This document shows positions 36,014 to 46,059 of a DNA stretch of 64,000 nucleotides, piece by piece. Position numbers and translations under genes: made by a program. The stretch spans positions 682,001-746,000 of the forward strand of contig NZ_VMRJ01000002.1 in the NCBI RefSeq assembly GCF_007713685.1. Reading direction: 5' to 3'. Position 1 is the stretch's first letter. Each line of letters starts with the position of its first letter. This stretch comes from Hymenobacter setariae. Lineage in GTDB: Bacteria > Bacteroidota > Bacteroidia > Cytophagales > Hymenobacteraceae. The notes under the pieces were generated by a model. The model was not told the origin of the DNA. It was given only the letters and a program-made list of their open reading frames with translations, and did not search any database.

Positions 36014-36982
36014 ATGGAATTGCTTAGGGTATCGGATATCAGCCTGGTAGAGCGCGAAGCTACCGTGGTGGCGCCCATCAGCTTTGGCCAGCCTGCCCAC
36101 CACAAGCTAGCCCTGGCTGGCGAAAGTGGAGCTGGCAAAAGCACACTGCTACAGATAATAGCTGGCCTTGTGCAGCCTAGTACCGGCGAAATCCGCATTG
36201 CGGGCGAGCGGGTCCGGGGGCCGCACGAGGCGCTGGTGCCGGGCCACCCCGGCGTGGCCTACCTCTCACAGAAGTCTGACTTACCACACTCGCTACGCGT
36301 CGAGCAAGTGCTGCGCTACGCCAGCAAGCGTCCTGCTGCCGAGGCCCAGGCGCTGTATGAGCTTTGCCGCATCGACCACCTGCTGGCCCGCCGCACCGAC
36401 CAGCTCTCGGGCGGCGAGCAGCAGCGTGTGGCCCTGGCTCGGCTGCTGCTGGGCTCGCCTAGGTTGCTGCTGCTCGACGAGCCGTACTCGAATCTTGACC
36501 GTGTGCACAAGCGTCAGCTTCAGGCTATTATTGAAGAAGTGGGCACGCGCCTGGGCATTACGTGCCTATTGGTTTCACACGATGCCACCGATGTGTTGCC
36601 TTGGGCCGATGAGGTATTGGTGCTGCGCCGCGGCCAGCTAGTGCAGCGCGGCACTCCGCAGCAGCTCTACTACCAGCCCGCCGACGAGTATGTGGCCGCC
36701 CTATTTGGCGACTACAACCTAGTGCGCGGGGCCGACCGCTTGGCCCTAGGTTCGGCTGAAGCCAGCTCTGCTGCCGAGGCCACGCTGCTCGTGCGCCCTG
36801 AGCAACTGGTGCTGGCAGGCAGCGGCCCCGGTGCGCCTGGTACCGTGCGGGCCGTGCGGTTTATGGGCAGCTATTACGAGGTCGAAATTCAGCTACCCGA
36901 AAATATTGTGCGGGCGCGAGCTGCAACGGCAGCCTGCGCGCCAGGCGATGCAGTAGTGATATCGGTAGCAGCAGCCCAATGA
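36014..36982 (+). CDS. ABC transporter ATP-binding protein with TOBE-like C-terminus (orphan)
   Basis: 322 residues. Walker A GESGAGKST (about 36-44), Q-loop VAYLSQKSD, signature LSGGEQQRVALAR, Walker B RLLLLDEPYSNLD and switch His in LLVSHDATD are all intact. The last 80 residues (LLVRPEQLVLAG to VRAVRFMGSYYEVEIQLPEN) match a TOBE domain, as in importers of the FbpC/PotA/ModC group. No permease or binding protein gene lies beside it, which is unusual; the permease may be elsewhere. It follows the receptor by 51 bp and ends before a bidirectional terminator. Confidence 0.9.
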   Translation: MELLRVSDISLVEREATVVAPISFGQPAHHKLALAGESGAGKSTLLQIIAGLVQPSTGEIRIAGERVRGPHEALVPGHPGVAYLSQKSDLPHSLRVEQVLRYASKRPAAEAQALYELCRIDHLLARRTDQLSGGEQQRVALARLLLGSPRLLLLDEPYSNLDRVHKRQLQAIIEEVGTRLGITCLLVSHDATDVLPWADEVLVLRRGQLVQRGTPQQLYYQPADEYVAALFGDYNLVRGADRLALGSAEASSAAEATLLVRPEQLVLAGSGPGAPGTVRAVRFMGSYYEVEIQLPENIVRARAATAACAPGDAVVISVAAAQ

Positions 36983-37036
36983 GTAGCAGCTAATGACCCC
37001 GCAGGCAGTCTGTGCTGAGGTGCAGGTAGGCCCAAA

Positions 37037-37072
37037 CTAAAAAGACTCCGCATTTAGTGCGGAGCCTTTTTT
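37037..37072. terminator. Bidirectional terminator after the ABC ATPase gene
   Basis: CTCCGCA (37046-37052) pairs with TGCGGAG (37058-37064), extended by A and T runs on the two sides. It can serve both the + strand ATPase and the minus-strand lipoprotein gene. Confidence 0.88.
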
Positions 37073-37106
37073 CATCTAAGCCGGCTCAGCGCCGGTCTTG
37101 AAATAC

Positions 37107-37427
37107 CTAGGGGGTGGTGGTACCAGTGGTAGTGCCCGTGGTGCTACCAGTAGTAGTGCCGGTGGTGGTACCAGTGGTAGTAGCGCCCGTAGTGGTAGTA
37201 CCTGCAGTGGTGCCAGCGGTAGAGCCTGCCGTGGTGCCGGTAGTGCTAGTCCCCGTGGTGGTGGTGCTGGCCGTAGTGCCCGTAGTAGAGCCTGAGGTAG
37301 TGCCGTCAGTAGTAGTGGTGCCGGTAGTAGTGCCCGACGTGCCTTCGGTGGTAGCGCAAGCGCTCATGAAGGTTAGCGAGGCGCAAAGCGCAGCGCCCAT
37401 TAGCAATGAAAACTGGTTGCGTTTCAT
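37107..37427 (-). CDS. Small Thr/Gly-repeat lipoprotein
   Basis: 106 residues from ATG 37427, chosen because a lipoprotein signal follows at once (KRNQFSLLMGAALCASLTFM, then SAC). Upstream in-frame codons lack such features. The mature part, from about residue 30 to the end, is almost only Thr and Gly with some Ser and Ala (TTGTTTGTTTG pattern). The DNA from 37110 to about 37345 is a degenerate repeat of GT(A/G)GT(A/G)-type triplets and could change length by slippage. Thr-rich tails of this sort may be O-glycosylated; that is a guess. Function unknown. Confidence 0.65.
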   Translation of the reverse strand: MKRNQFSLLMGAALCASLTFMSACATTEGTSGTTTGTTTTDGTTSGSTTGTTASTTTTGTSTTGTTAGSTAGTTAGTTTTGATTTGTTTGTTTGSTTGTTTGTTTP

Positions 37428-37666
37428 AAGCTGACAAGGGAAAAATGTAAATGAAGTCCCCCTAACGAACACATCATCAGCGAAGTTGCACAAGGCCTGC
37501 TTTTTTTTGTCATAAACAAAGTTTTGACGCCGTTCTTCCGCTAACATGAAGCTTGCCTAAAGTGCTTGCAGCCGGTAGCATGAAAAAACCAGTGTTCAGG
37601 TTATTCCTGACAGTAAAAAAAACTTGTCAGCAAAGCCTAATTCACGGCCTAAGCCTCGCCCGTGCA

Positions 37667-37690
37667 GCCCTAGGTGAGAGCACCTAGGGC
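37667..37690 (-). terminator. CCTAGG-containing hairpin after uvrB
   Basis: GCCCTAGGTG (37667-37676), loop AGAG, CACCTAGGGC (37681-37690), 2 bp beyond the uvrB stop. There is no T-run, so termination is uncertain. A second dyad, CTGACA...TGTCAG (about 37608-37631) around an A-run, lies further on. Confidence 0.5.
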
Positions 37691-37692
37691 AT

Positions 37693-39738
<2,046 letters not shown>

Positions 39739-39832
39739 ACAGGGAGCGGAAGCGGCCGGGAAAAGGCCAGCTAACTTAACCCTAAATACTAGGCTTGGGT
39801 TTCTAGGTAGCCCTAAACTTGCTGGCTCACTT

Positions 39833-40240
39833 CTAGGCCGGCCGCAGCCGTAGCGTAACTGTGCGGAGCAGCCCCGCATTTTTAGTTGACGGATAAGGGG
39901 TTGCGTCTAGCAAGCGCACCCAATAGCTTTGGGCGTGTAAGGTGACGATGGCGGAGTCGAGCACGTAACTTTTTTGATACCCTAGGCGCACAGTTTGTGC
40001 TGGGCCATCGCCCACTACCGTTACCGTTGCCGCGAGGGTACCTGCCCACACACAGGTAACATCGCTAGGGCACCGTGAGTCGTTGAGGTCGATAAGGGTG
40101 GCCTCGGCGGTGCCAATGCCACCTAGGGCCAGTGTGGTGGGCTGCTTAGGCACAAGGGTAACTAGCTGGCCCATTTGCAAAGTGGTTTTGCTGCAGGCCA
40201 GTAGTCCGCAGGCCAGCAGCCCCAAAAAAGCGCGTCTCAT
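39833..40240 (-). CDS. Small lipoprotein of unknown function
   Basis: 135 residues. The signal peptide ends in a lipobox (LLACS; a second LLACG lies before it). The mature protein looks all-beta, with LGGIGTAEATLIDLNDSRCP and two cysteines in SRCPSDVTCVWAGTLAATV, a pattern seen in small beta-sandwich lipoproteins of Bacteroidota. No enzyme motif. It lies between uvrB and the ECF-sigma locus on the same strand. Relation to either is unclear. Confidence 0.7.
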   Translation of the reverse strand: MRRAFLGLLACGLLACSKTTLQMGQLVTLVPKQPTTLALGGIGTAEATLIDLNDSRCPSDVTCVWAGTLAATVTVVGDGPAQTVRLGYQKSYVLDSAIVTLHAQSYWVRLLDATPYPSTKNAGLLRTVTLRLRPA

Positions 40241-40292
40241 AACGCAGAATAAAAGATGGTCGTCGGAAAAAGGAAGTGTTGCGTCCTAGGTC

Positions 40293-40484
40293 TCAGAATG
40301 GCTGGCTAGCGAGTGCACACCCGGGCAGCCGGCCACTGATGTGCCTAGCCATCGGTGCCGAAGCTGGGGCAGATGGCCGAGCGCTAGTAGCGCTTGCCTG
40401 CCGCTGGTGCCGGTGTAAGTGCCGGGCAGCCAGCAGCGAAAGCAGCGCCAGCAAGGCCACGAGCAAGCGCAGCTGGAAGGACAT
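40293..40484 (-). CDS. Small single-span membrane or secreted peptide (tentative)
   Basis: 63 residues. It has one hydrophobic segment at the N-terminus (LLVALLALLSLLAA) followed by a His/Arg-rich, then Ala/Pro-rich tail (RHLHRHQRQ). It lies 61 bp after the anti-sigma/beta-barrel gene on the same strand, so it could be the third gene of that operon. No homologue is recognised, and in G+C-rich sequence this may be a chance frame. Confidence 0.35.
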   Translation of the reverse strand: MSFQLRLLVALLALLSLLAARHLHRHQRQASATSARPSAPASAPMARHISGRLPGCALASQPF

Positions 40485-40545
40485 AAGTTTGTTTCTGGAG
40501 AGCGAGAAGAACGAAAAACCGCGCGGCCCAACTGGGCCGCGTGGC

Positions 40546-42195
40546 CTACTGCACCGGCACTACGCCGCTGTTAAACTCAAAGCCTGCCTCTAGGCCAAAG
40601 CTGTAGGGGCGATTTTGTTGCAAGAAACTTTTATCGGTATCAGAATTGAGCGACTGCACGCCTGCCTCGGCCGTGGGGCCTACGCTCACGCCCCAGCCCT
40701 TATTGGCGGGGCGGTAGCGTACGCCTGCTCCGCCGCGCAGCAGCGTAGTGAGGCGGCGGTAGGGAGTGCTCCCCGCAAACGGCGAATAGGAACGGGCAGT
40801 TTCGGGGTTGCTGGCTACTTCTGTGCGCACATTGAGCAGCGCACTCACAATGGCTCCTAGGCGCCCGTAAAACGAAACTCCCGTCTTGATAGGAGTATCG
40901 TAGCGGAGCTCGACCGGCACGCCCGCCGAGCGGTAGCGGTAGGAAGAAGCTTGCAGCGGGCGGGGCGCCGAGTTTGAGAGATTTGGGTTATATGAACTAG
41001 CGGCATCTAGGTGCACACCATCAAAGCCCATAGAGGTAGCCGAGGTGGCGTGCTGCTGCGCGGCCTCCAAGCCCGTGCTAAGCGACCAGTGCCCGCCCAG
41101 CCAGCGCGTGGCGCGCAGACTCAAGCGCTGCCCAAGGCCCCCGCGCTGGTTGGCCCGGTACTCGGCCGCGGCCGATTGGCTGCCCACCGAATAGCTAGGA
41201 AGGGTTATGGCACTGGCCAGCGGGTACCGCGAGCTGCTAGCGGCAAAATCAACGTTGGGGTTGAAAGCAGTAGCCGCATAAGCCGCCTCGAACCGCCACT
41301 GCCGAAGCTTGGTAGCTGGCAGCATCTTGGTTTCTACTGGCGTGAGGGTAGCGGGCAACCCGTCACTAGGACCTAGGGCCAGCTGGGCTAGCCTACTGTC
41401 AAGCAAAGTTTCGCCTTGGCGGCTTACGACTGGTGCCGATGCGGTGCTAGCCTCCGTGGCCACAGTTGAGGCCATAGGCATGCCCGCCGCTCTGTCTAGG
41501 GCAGCAGTAGCGTTTGGAAACCTGGTAAGTGATGATGTAGCAGTAAACTCAATAGGCTGGCTAGTAGAGGATGAGAAAGGAACTGCTGCTAGCGCATCAG
41601 CCGGCCCTGCCCCATGGCGCGAGGCCATGGTAGCACGGTAAGCGTAAGTGGCTAGGGTAGGAGCGGCCGAGTGGCCTAGGGTAGTGGGCTGGGCTGCAGT
41701 TGCTAGCAATACTTGCCCACGAGCGCTGCCCGCAGTGGTATAGTCAGCTTGGGTAGCATCTGCGCTCTCTGGTGTAGAGAGGGTGCCCACTTGCTGGGTA
41801 GCTGCTTTAGCTGCCTGCGGCGCAGTAGAAGCAACGGCTAGCGTAGTCTGGCTCGAGGTGGTATTCAAGCCCACGGTGGTCCGGGGCAAACGGGCAGCCG
41901 TGGCCATCTCTACACGCGCCATGTTGCCCGTGGCACTGACCAGATTGGGCGAAGCCGGCTGCTGGCTATGCCACCAGCCACCGCCAGCTAGCGCTGCTAG
42001 CAGCAGGCTAGCTGCCATACCCCAGCGATGCACCAGCAGGCGGCGGCGGTATTTCTCATTCTCGGCTAGCAGCAGGCTATTGTCAATTTGGTCCCACACC
42101 AGCGGGCGCGGTGGCACAGCGGCCGCCTCGCTCTCTAGCAAGTGGTGGCGAAATAACTCTTCTAGGCTGCCCTTGGGAGGCGATTGCGAATCCAT
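40546..42195 (-). CDS. Anti-sigma-like protein fused to an outer-membrane beta-barrel
   Basis: 549 residues. Residues 1-56 are charged and would be cytoplasmic (LEELFRHHLLESEAAAVPPR, PLVWDQIDNSLLLAENEKYR). Residues 57-75 form one membrane helix (GMAASLLLAALAGG). A 210-residue Ala/Thr/Ser-rich linker follows (about 80-290). Residues about 298-549 have alternating strands of an outer-membrane barrel (RFEAAYAATAF, LSTGLEAAQQH, VPVELRYDTPI, YSFGLEAGFEF). The ECF sigma gene lies 12 bp upstream. This layout suggests an anti-sigma factor that spans both membranes. The cytoplasmic part has no classic zinc-binding anti-sigma motif, so the role is inferred. Confidence 0.75.
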   Translation of the reverse strand: MDSQSPPKGSLEELFRHHLLESEAAAVPPRPLVWDQIDNSLLLAENEKYRRRLLVHRWGMAASLLLAALAGGGWWHSQQPASPNLVSATGNMARVEMATAARLPRTTVGLNTTSSQTTLAVASTAPQAAKAATQQVGTLSTPESADATQADYTTAGSARGQVLLATAAQPTTLGHSAAPTLATYAYRATMASRHGAGPADALAAVPFSSSTSQPIEFTATSSLTRFPNATAALDRAAGMPMASTVATEASTASAPVVSRQGETLLDSRLAQLALGPSDGLPATLTPVETKMLPATKLRQWRFEAAYAATAFNPNVDFAASSSRYPLASAITLPSYSVGSQSAAAEYRANQRGGLGQRLSLRATRWLGGHWSLSTGLEAAQQHATSATSMGFDGVHLDAASSYNPNLSNSAPRPLQASSYRYRSAGVPVELRYDTPIKTGVSFYGRLGAIVSALLNVRTEVASNPETARSYSPFAGSTPYRRLTTLLRGGAGVRYRPANKGWGVSVGPTAEAGVQSLNSDTDKSFLQQNRPYSFGLEAGFEFNSGVVPVQ

Positions 42196-42207
42196 ACTAC
42201 TAGGTAA

Positions 42208-42846
42208 TTAAGATAGAGGTCGCGCTGGTGGAGACAGACGCGCTAATTTAGTTTGAAGAACAACGCGAGCCCGGGAATACTGCGACTTGCTGGTGCCCTC
42301 CGATATATTGAGCAGCTCCCCAATTTCCTTGTGCGTGTAGCCCTCTATGGCATAGAGGTTAAACACTAGCCGGTAGCGGGGGGCCAACTCCTGTACTACG
42401 GCCAGCAGCTCGCCGTAGGCATAGTTGCTAAACGTAAATTCTTCGCTGGCGAGCGTTTCGGGGTAGTCGCCATCGCTCACGGCCACCAGCGGGGCGTTGC
42501 GGCGGTGCTGGCGCAGGGCGGCGTTTATCATCACGCGCCGTATCCAGAACTCTAGCGGGCACTCGCGCCGAAAGCTACCTAGGGTGCGAAAGACCGTCAA
42601 AAAGCCTTCTTGCAGCACATCCTCAGCCTCAAAGGTGGTTTGTGCGTAGCGCAGGCACACGGCCATCATGCGAGCGGCGTACTTGTCGTACAGCTGCTTT
42701 TGGGCTAGCTGCCGGCCTTGTAGGCAGCCATCTATCAGCTCTTCCTCAGTGGGCACAGCGTGGGCCACTGGGCGGCTGGCCGTGAGCCCAGTGGGCCGGG
42801 CCGGCGGGTCTTGGCCAAACGTAGCGGGCCAGGCGGCACTACTCAT
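42208..42846 (-). CDS. ECF-type RNA polymerase sigma factor
   Basis: 212 residues from ATG 42846; the frame is open further upstream, but the extension is unlike the family. Region 2 is seen in LYDKYAARMMAVCLRYAQ and DVLQEGFLTVFRTLGSFR, and region 4 with its helix-turn-helix in YTHKEIGELLNISEGTSKSQ. ECF sigmas direct polymerase to stress or envelope promoters and are held by an anti-sigma factor; the next gene (12 bp) encodes a membrane-spanning candidate. The locus may control itself, but I did not find a matching promoter. Confidence 0.93.
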   Translation of the reverse strand: MSSAAWPATFGQDPPARPTGLTASRPVAHAVPTEEELIDGCLQGRQLAQKQLYDKYAARMMAVCLRYAQTTFEAEDVLQEGFLTVFRTLGSFRRECPLEFWIRRVMINAALRQHRRNAPLVAVSDGDYPETLASEEFTFSNYAYGELLAVVQELAPRYRLVFNLYAIEGYTHKEIGELLNISEGTSKSQYSRARVVLQTKLARLSPPARPLS

Positions 42847-43071
42847 GCCTGGGTCCGGGCAAGGCCGGCTGGTAATCCGTGCAACATAGACAACGCGAGG
42901 TATGAATACTTTTCTAAGTCGAGAGCCAGCTAGTCTCACCGCTTCACTACCTCAAGAGGCAGAGTGGCCATGTAGCGTTGCACCAGAAATACTAAAAATG
43001 GCAACTTAAAATTAAGCCGCAGTACATCAGATAGATAAAGTAAAATAAGTGATTTTCATAAAACGATGTGC

Positions 43072-43111
43072 GTACATAAAATGTATGTACATCAATTGGT
43101 GCTTACTTTTG
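43072..43111 (+). promoter_or_regulatory. wrbA promoter with operator-like palindrome
   Basis: TACTTTTG (43104-43111) is an exact TAnnTTTG -7 box. The dyad GTACATA-N5-TATGTAC (43072-43090) covers the expected -33 region. Its form recalls operators of quinone-sensing HxlR/DUF24 repressors, which control quinone reductases, but no regulator gene is adjacent. Transcription would start near 43118. Confidence 0.6.
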
Positions 43112-43194
43112 AGCCTAAAGCAACGCTAGCAGCAGTTAGCCGTTGTATCGTCCCGGTTACTCACTGTTTTTTCAACCCCCTTTTCTTCTTTAGT

Positions 43195-43809
43195 ATGAAG
43201 ACGCTCGTGTTGTTTTATTCCACCTATGGCCACGTGTGGAAATTGGCTGAAGCCGTTGCTGAAGGTGCTCGCGAAATTGCTGGCAACGAGGTAGTAGTGA
43301 AGCGCGTTCCCGAAACGCTACCTAAGGAAGTGCTGGATAAGACTGGTGCTACTGGTGCGCAACAAGCCTTCGCACACGTGCCCGTCGTAACGCCCGACGA
43401 ACTGAAAGACTACGATGCCATCATCTTTGGTACGCCCACTCGCTACGGCAACCTATGCGGCCAGATGCAGTCGTTCATGGATAGCACGGGCGGCCTGTGG
43501 GCTACCGGTGCCCTCGTAGGCAAAGTAGGTGGTGCTTTTGTGAGCACTGCTACCCAGCACGGTGGCCAGGAAGAAACCCTGCGCAACTTCCACACCGAGC
43601 TACTGCACCACGGCTTTATCATCGTGGGTCTACCCTACGCTTGGCAGGGCCAAATGGGCCATGATGTAGTAACTGGTGGCACGCCTTACGGCGCCAGCAC
43701 CGTAGCTGGTGGCCAGGGCGAGCGCCAGCCGAGCGCTAACGAACTCGAAGGTGCGCGCTTCCAAGGCCGCCACACTGCCGAGATTGCCAAAAAGGTTTCG
43801 GGCAAGTAA
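43195..43809 (+). CDS. wrbA: NAD(P)H:quinone oxidoreductase, WrbA type
   Basis: 204 residues from ATG 43195; the open frame reaches back to 43066, but only the later start gives the family N-terminus [20 protein letters not shown]. It has a flavodoxin-like fold: FMN phosphate loop in [12 protein letters not shown], then [19 protein letters not shown] and [15 protein letters not shown]. WrbA reduces quinones by two electrons and limits oxidative damage. Length is normal. It has a consensus -7 box and a palindrome upstream and a long dyad terminator shared with aroE. Confidence 0.97.
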   Translation: MKTLVLFYSTYGHVWKLAEAVAEGAREIAGNEVVVKRVPETLPKEVLDKTGATGAQQAFAHVPVVTPDELKDYDAIIFGTPTRYGNLCGQMQSFMDSTGGLWATGALVGKVGGAFVSTATQHGGQEETLRNFHTELLHHGFIIVGLPYAWQGQMGHDVVTGGTPYGASTVAGGQGERQPSANELEGARFQGRHTAEIAKKVSGK

Positions 43810-43827
43810 TACCTAAGTAGTAAGTAG

Positions 43828-43892
43828 CAAGTAGAGCTTAGCTAGTAGTAAGTGGTAGTTTATGCCACCCACTACTAGCTAAGCTCTACTTG
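43828..43892. terminator. Long dyad between convergent wrbA and aroE
   Basis: Arms 43828-43855 and 43865-43892 pair over 28 bases with only a two-base mismatch (AA/CC) and a 9-base loop. The flanks hold further AAGTAG-like repeats. There is no strong T-run. It lies 18 bp after wrbA and 4 bp from the aroE stop. Confidence 0.8.
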
Positions 43893-43896
43893 TTAT

Positions 43897-44637
43897 CTAC
43901 TTATTCCAAATGTCCCAAGCGGCTTCGGCCTGGCGCTCCAGCATATCGAAGCCGTTTTTGGTTTGGGCGCCAGCCTCACGGCCTTTCTGCAAAAACAGAG
44001 TTTCGCGGGGATTATATACTAAGTCGTAGAGGTAGTGCTGCGGCGTGAGGGCTGCGTAGGGTAGGGGCGGGCAGGCTGCCACGTCGGGGTAAGTACCTAG
44101 TGGCGTTGTGTTGATAATAAGAGGATGGGCAGCCAATACAGCTGGCGTAAGCTCGGCATAGGTAAGGTGTGGCCCTAGAGCATCGCGTGATACCAGCCAG
44201 TAAGGAATGTCAAGCTCACGCAGCGCCACGCCTACCGCTTTGGCGGCGCCGCCTGTACCTAGCACGAGCGCCCGGGACTCGGGGCCCCGCGCAGTGTAGA
44301 AAGGTCGTAGCGATTCCCTAAACCCTACATAGTCGGTGTTGTGCCCAATCAGGGTGCCATCGGCTCGCAGCTCAATGACATTAACAGCCCCCACTAATGC
44401 GGCCGATGAGGCCACATCGGTGAGGTAAGGCCAAATCTGCTCCTTATACGGGATAGTGACGTTGAGCCCCGCTAAATCGGAATGCTGAGCCAGCAAGCTA
44501 GGTAATTCGTGGGGTGAGGCCAGCTCAAACAGCTCGTAGCGACAATCGTCCAAGCCCAGCCGATAAAACTTTTGGGTAAAGTAGGTCTGCGAAAAAGAGT
44601 GCGAAAGTGACCGGCCAATAAGTCCAAACGTGCGCAT
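43897..44637 (-). CDS. aroE: Shikimate dehydrogenase
   Basis: 246 residues. It reduces 3-dehydroshikimate to shikimate with NADPH in aromatic amino acid synthesis. Substrate-site motifs are intact: SLSHSFS (residues 11-17), NVTIPYK with catalytic Lys65, and HNTDYVGF with Asp102. The nucleotide loop reads LGTGGAAKA, and NTTPLGTYPD and DLVYNPRETLFL follow. It is slightly shorter than the E. coli enzyme, as is usual in Bacteroidota. The dedA gene ends 42 bp upstream on the same strand. Confidence 0.96.
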   Translation of the reverse strand: MRTFGLIGRSLSHSFSQTYFTQKFYRLGLDDCRYELFELASPHELPSLLAQHSDLAGLNVTIPYKEQIWPYLTDVASSAALVGAVNVIELRADGTLIGHNTDYVGFRESLRPFYTARGPESRALVLGTGGAAKAVGVALRELDIPYWLVSRDALGPHLTYAELTPAVLAAHPLIINTTPLGTYPDVAACPPLPYAALTPQHYLYDLVYNPRETLFLQKGREAGAQTKNGFDMLERQAEAAWDIWNK

Positions 44638-44679
44638 AGCTTCGACGAGTAAAGGTGCAAAATGCCGCGGCTGGCTAGC

Positions 44680-45339
44680 CTAGGCCTTAGCTAGTTTGCT
44701 GCGCAAAAACTGCCACAGCGGCGGCAGCACAGAAAAGAGCACAATGCCATAAATAACGAACGTAAAGTTGTTCTTGACCCACGGAATAGACCCTAGGAAG
44801 TAACCGGCTAGCGTAAGCGATACCACCCACAGTACGGCGCCCGCAATGCTATACGAAGCGAAGTGCCGGTACGTCATGGTGCCTACACCTGCCACAAAAG
44901 GCGCAAACGTGCGCACAATGGGCACGAAGCGCGCCATAATAATCGTCTGCCCGCCGTGCTTGGCATAGAAAGCTTGCGTCTGCTCTAAGTATTTGCGCTT
45001 CAGCAGCTTAAAATCTTCGCGGAACACGCGTGGCCCTAGGTAATCACCAATAAAGTAGTTGAGGTTATCGCCTAGGAAAGCAGCAGCCAGCAGCAGCGGA
45101 ATCAGGTAGAAGATGTTGAGAAGTGGATGCCCAGTTTCAGGGTTGGGCTGGGCCGCTAGTGCTCCTGCCACGAATAGGAGAGAGTCGCCGGGTAGAAAAG
45201 GAAAAATGACTACCCCCGTCTCCGTGAAAATGATGAGAAATAGAATCAGATAAGTGAGGTTGCCATAGTCGTGCACTACGTTGACGAGCGTCTTATCGAG
45301 GTGCAGAATAAGGTCTAGGAAGTGCTTGATGAGCTCCAT
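44680..45339 (-). CDS. DedA-family membrane protein
   Basis: 219 residues from ATG 45339; a further 8 in-frame codons upstream begin with TTG and are less likely. DedA proteins are polytopic inner-membrane proteins, recently linked to lipid carrier or phospholipid flipping. Family marks: FTETGVVIFPFLPGDSLLFVAG, FLGDNLNYFIGDYLG, KHGGQTIIMARFVPIVRTFA and PFVAGVGTMTYRHF. Four or five hydrophobic segments. A promoter was not found; CAAAGTA just upstream is close to, but not, a -7 box. Confidence 0.93.
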   Translation of the reverse strand: MELIKHFLDLILHLDKTLVNVVHDYGNLTYLILFLIIFTETGVVIFPFLPGDSLLFVAGALAAQPNPETGHPLLNIFYLIPLLLAAAFLGDNLNYFIGDYLGPRVFREDFKLLKRKYLEQTQAFYAKHGGQTIIMARFVPIVRTFAPFVAGVGTMTYRHFASYSIAGAVLWVVSLTLAGYFLGSIPWVKNNFTFVIYGIVLFSVLPPLWQFLRSKLAKA

Positions 45340-46059
45340 GCGAAGGGGATGTTGACCCTGCAAAGTAACGCTGCTGACGAAGCCGCACCAGCACCATCCC
45401 AGCTAGCTACTTCTAAGCCAATACCAGTAATGCTGTAGCAGCAGTAGCAATGTACCCTAGTGTACATACGCTGCTAAACAAGCAGCTCCATTGCCTTTTG
45501 CTAAGCGCCTAGGATGCCTAGCAGGGAATAGCTACTTGACTAAAGGCCGTCATAGCTATCGTTAGGAACTAATTTTTAAGGGTTTCTGAAAATTTATTTC
45601 TCTCTTTATCTATAGCATTATGCCAAGTAGGCTATAGTCACAAAGGCGGACGTGATATTACTTAAATACCAACGCTATTTTGAAGCATCCGGCTGGGTGC
45701 TAGTACTTACGCATTTCTCAGTAGGGAACTAAACTGCAATCGGTACATTCAACGCCTTCTTAAGGCTTTGGCATTTTAGCTAAGCCTCTGATTTGTTGAG
45801 CAACGCACCAGCCACTGAGCTTGTAACCAGGAGCGGAATAGAGAGAGTAAAAATGGCTTGTTTGGCTCTTTTTTTGTAAAAAATTTCACTTGTCGTTGCC
45901 TTCAGACTAAACTTTTTCAAGATGTTAAGCTGAACGGTAATATCCCCTAAAAAAAAGTTAAAAAAAGCGCCACCTTTCTTTTCTGACCCGTATAAGGCCA
46001 CGATTCACCCATTTGGGAAACTTTCCTTGTATCAGGTAAACGAACTTACCCTTACTAAT
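45340..46059. other. 720-bp AT-rich non-coding region
   Basis: No convincing gene. It holds two small dyads: ATGTAC-N6-GTACAT (45450-45467) and CTATAGC-N14-GCTATAG (45610-45637). The ATGTAC half-site also appears in the wrbA palindrome. The last 200 bp are strongly AT-rich and must include the promoter and leader of the T9SS protein gene at 46060. I saw no exact TAnnTTTG box. Confidence 0.45.

Noticed and set aside
37114..37434. Plus-strand Val/Pro-rich frame of 106 codons
   Set aside because: It is the complement of the Thr/Gly repeat; the minus-strand frame has a proper lipoprotein signal and this one does not.
45780..46001. Minus-strand 73-codon frame with a hydrophobic segment
   Set aside because: It starts with GTG, has no family match or promoter, and overlaps the probable leader region of the T9SS protein gene.
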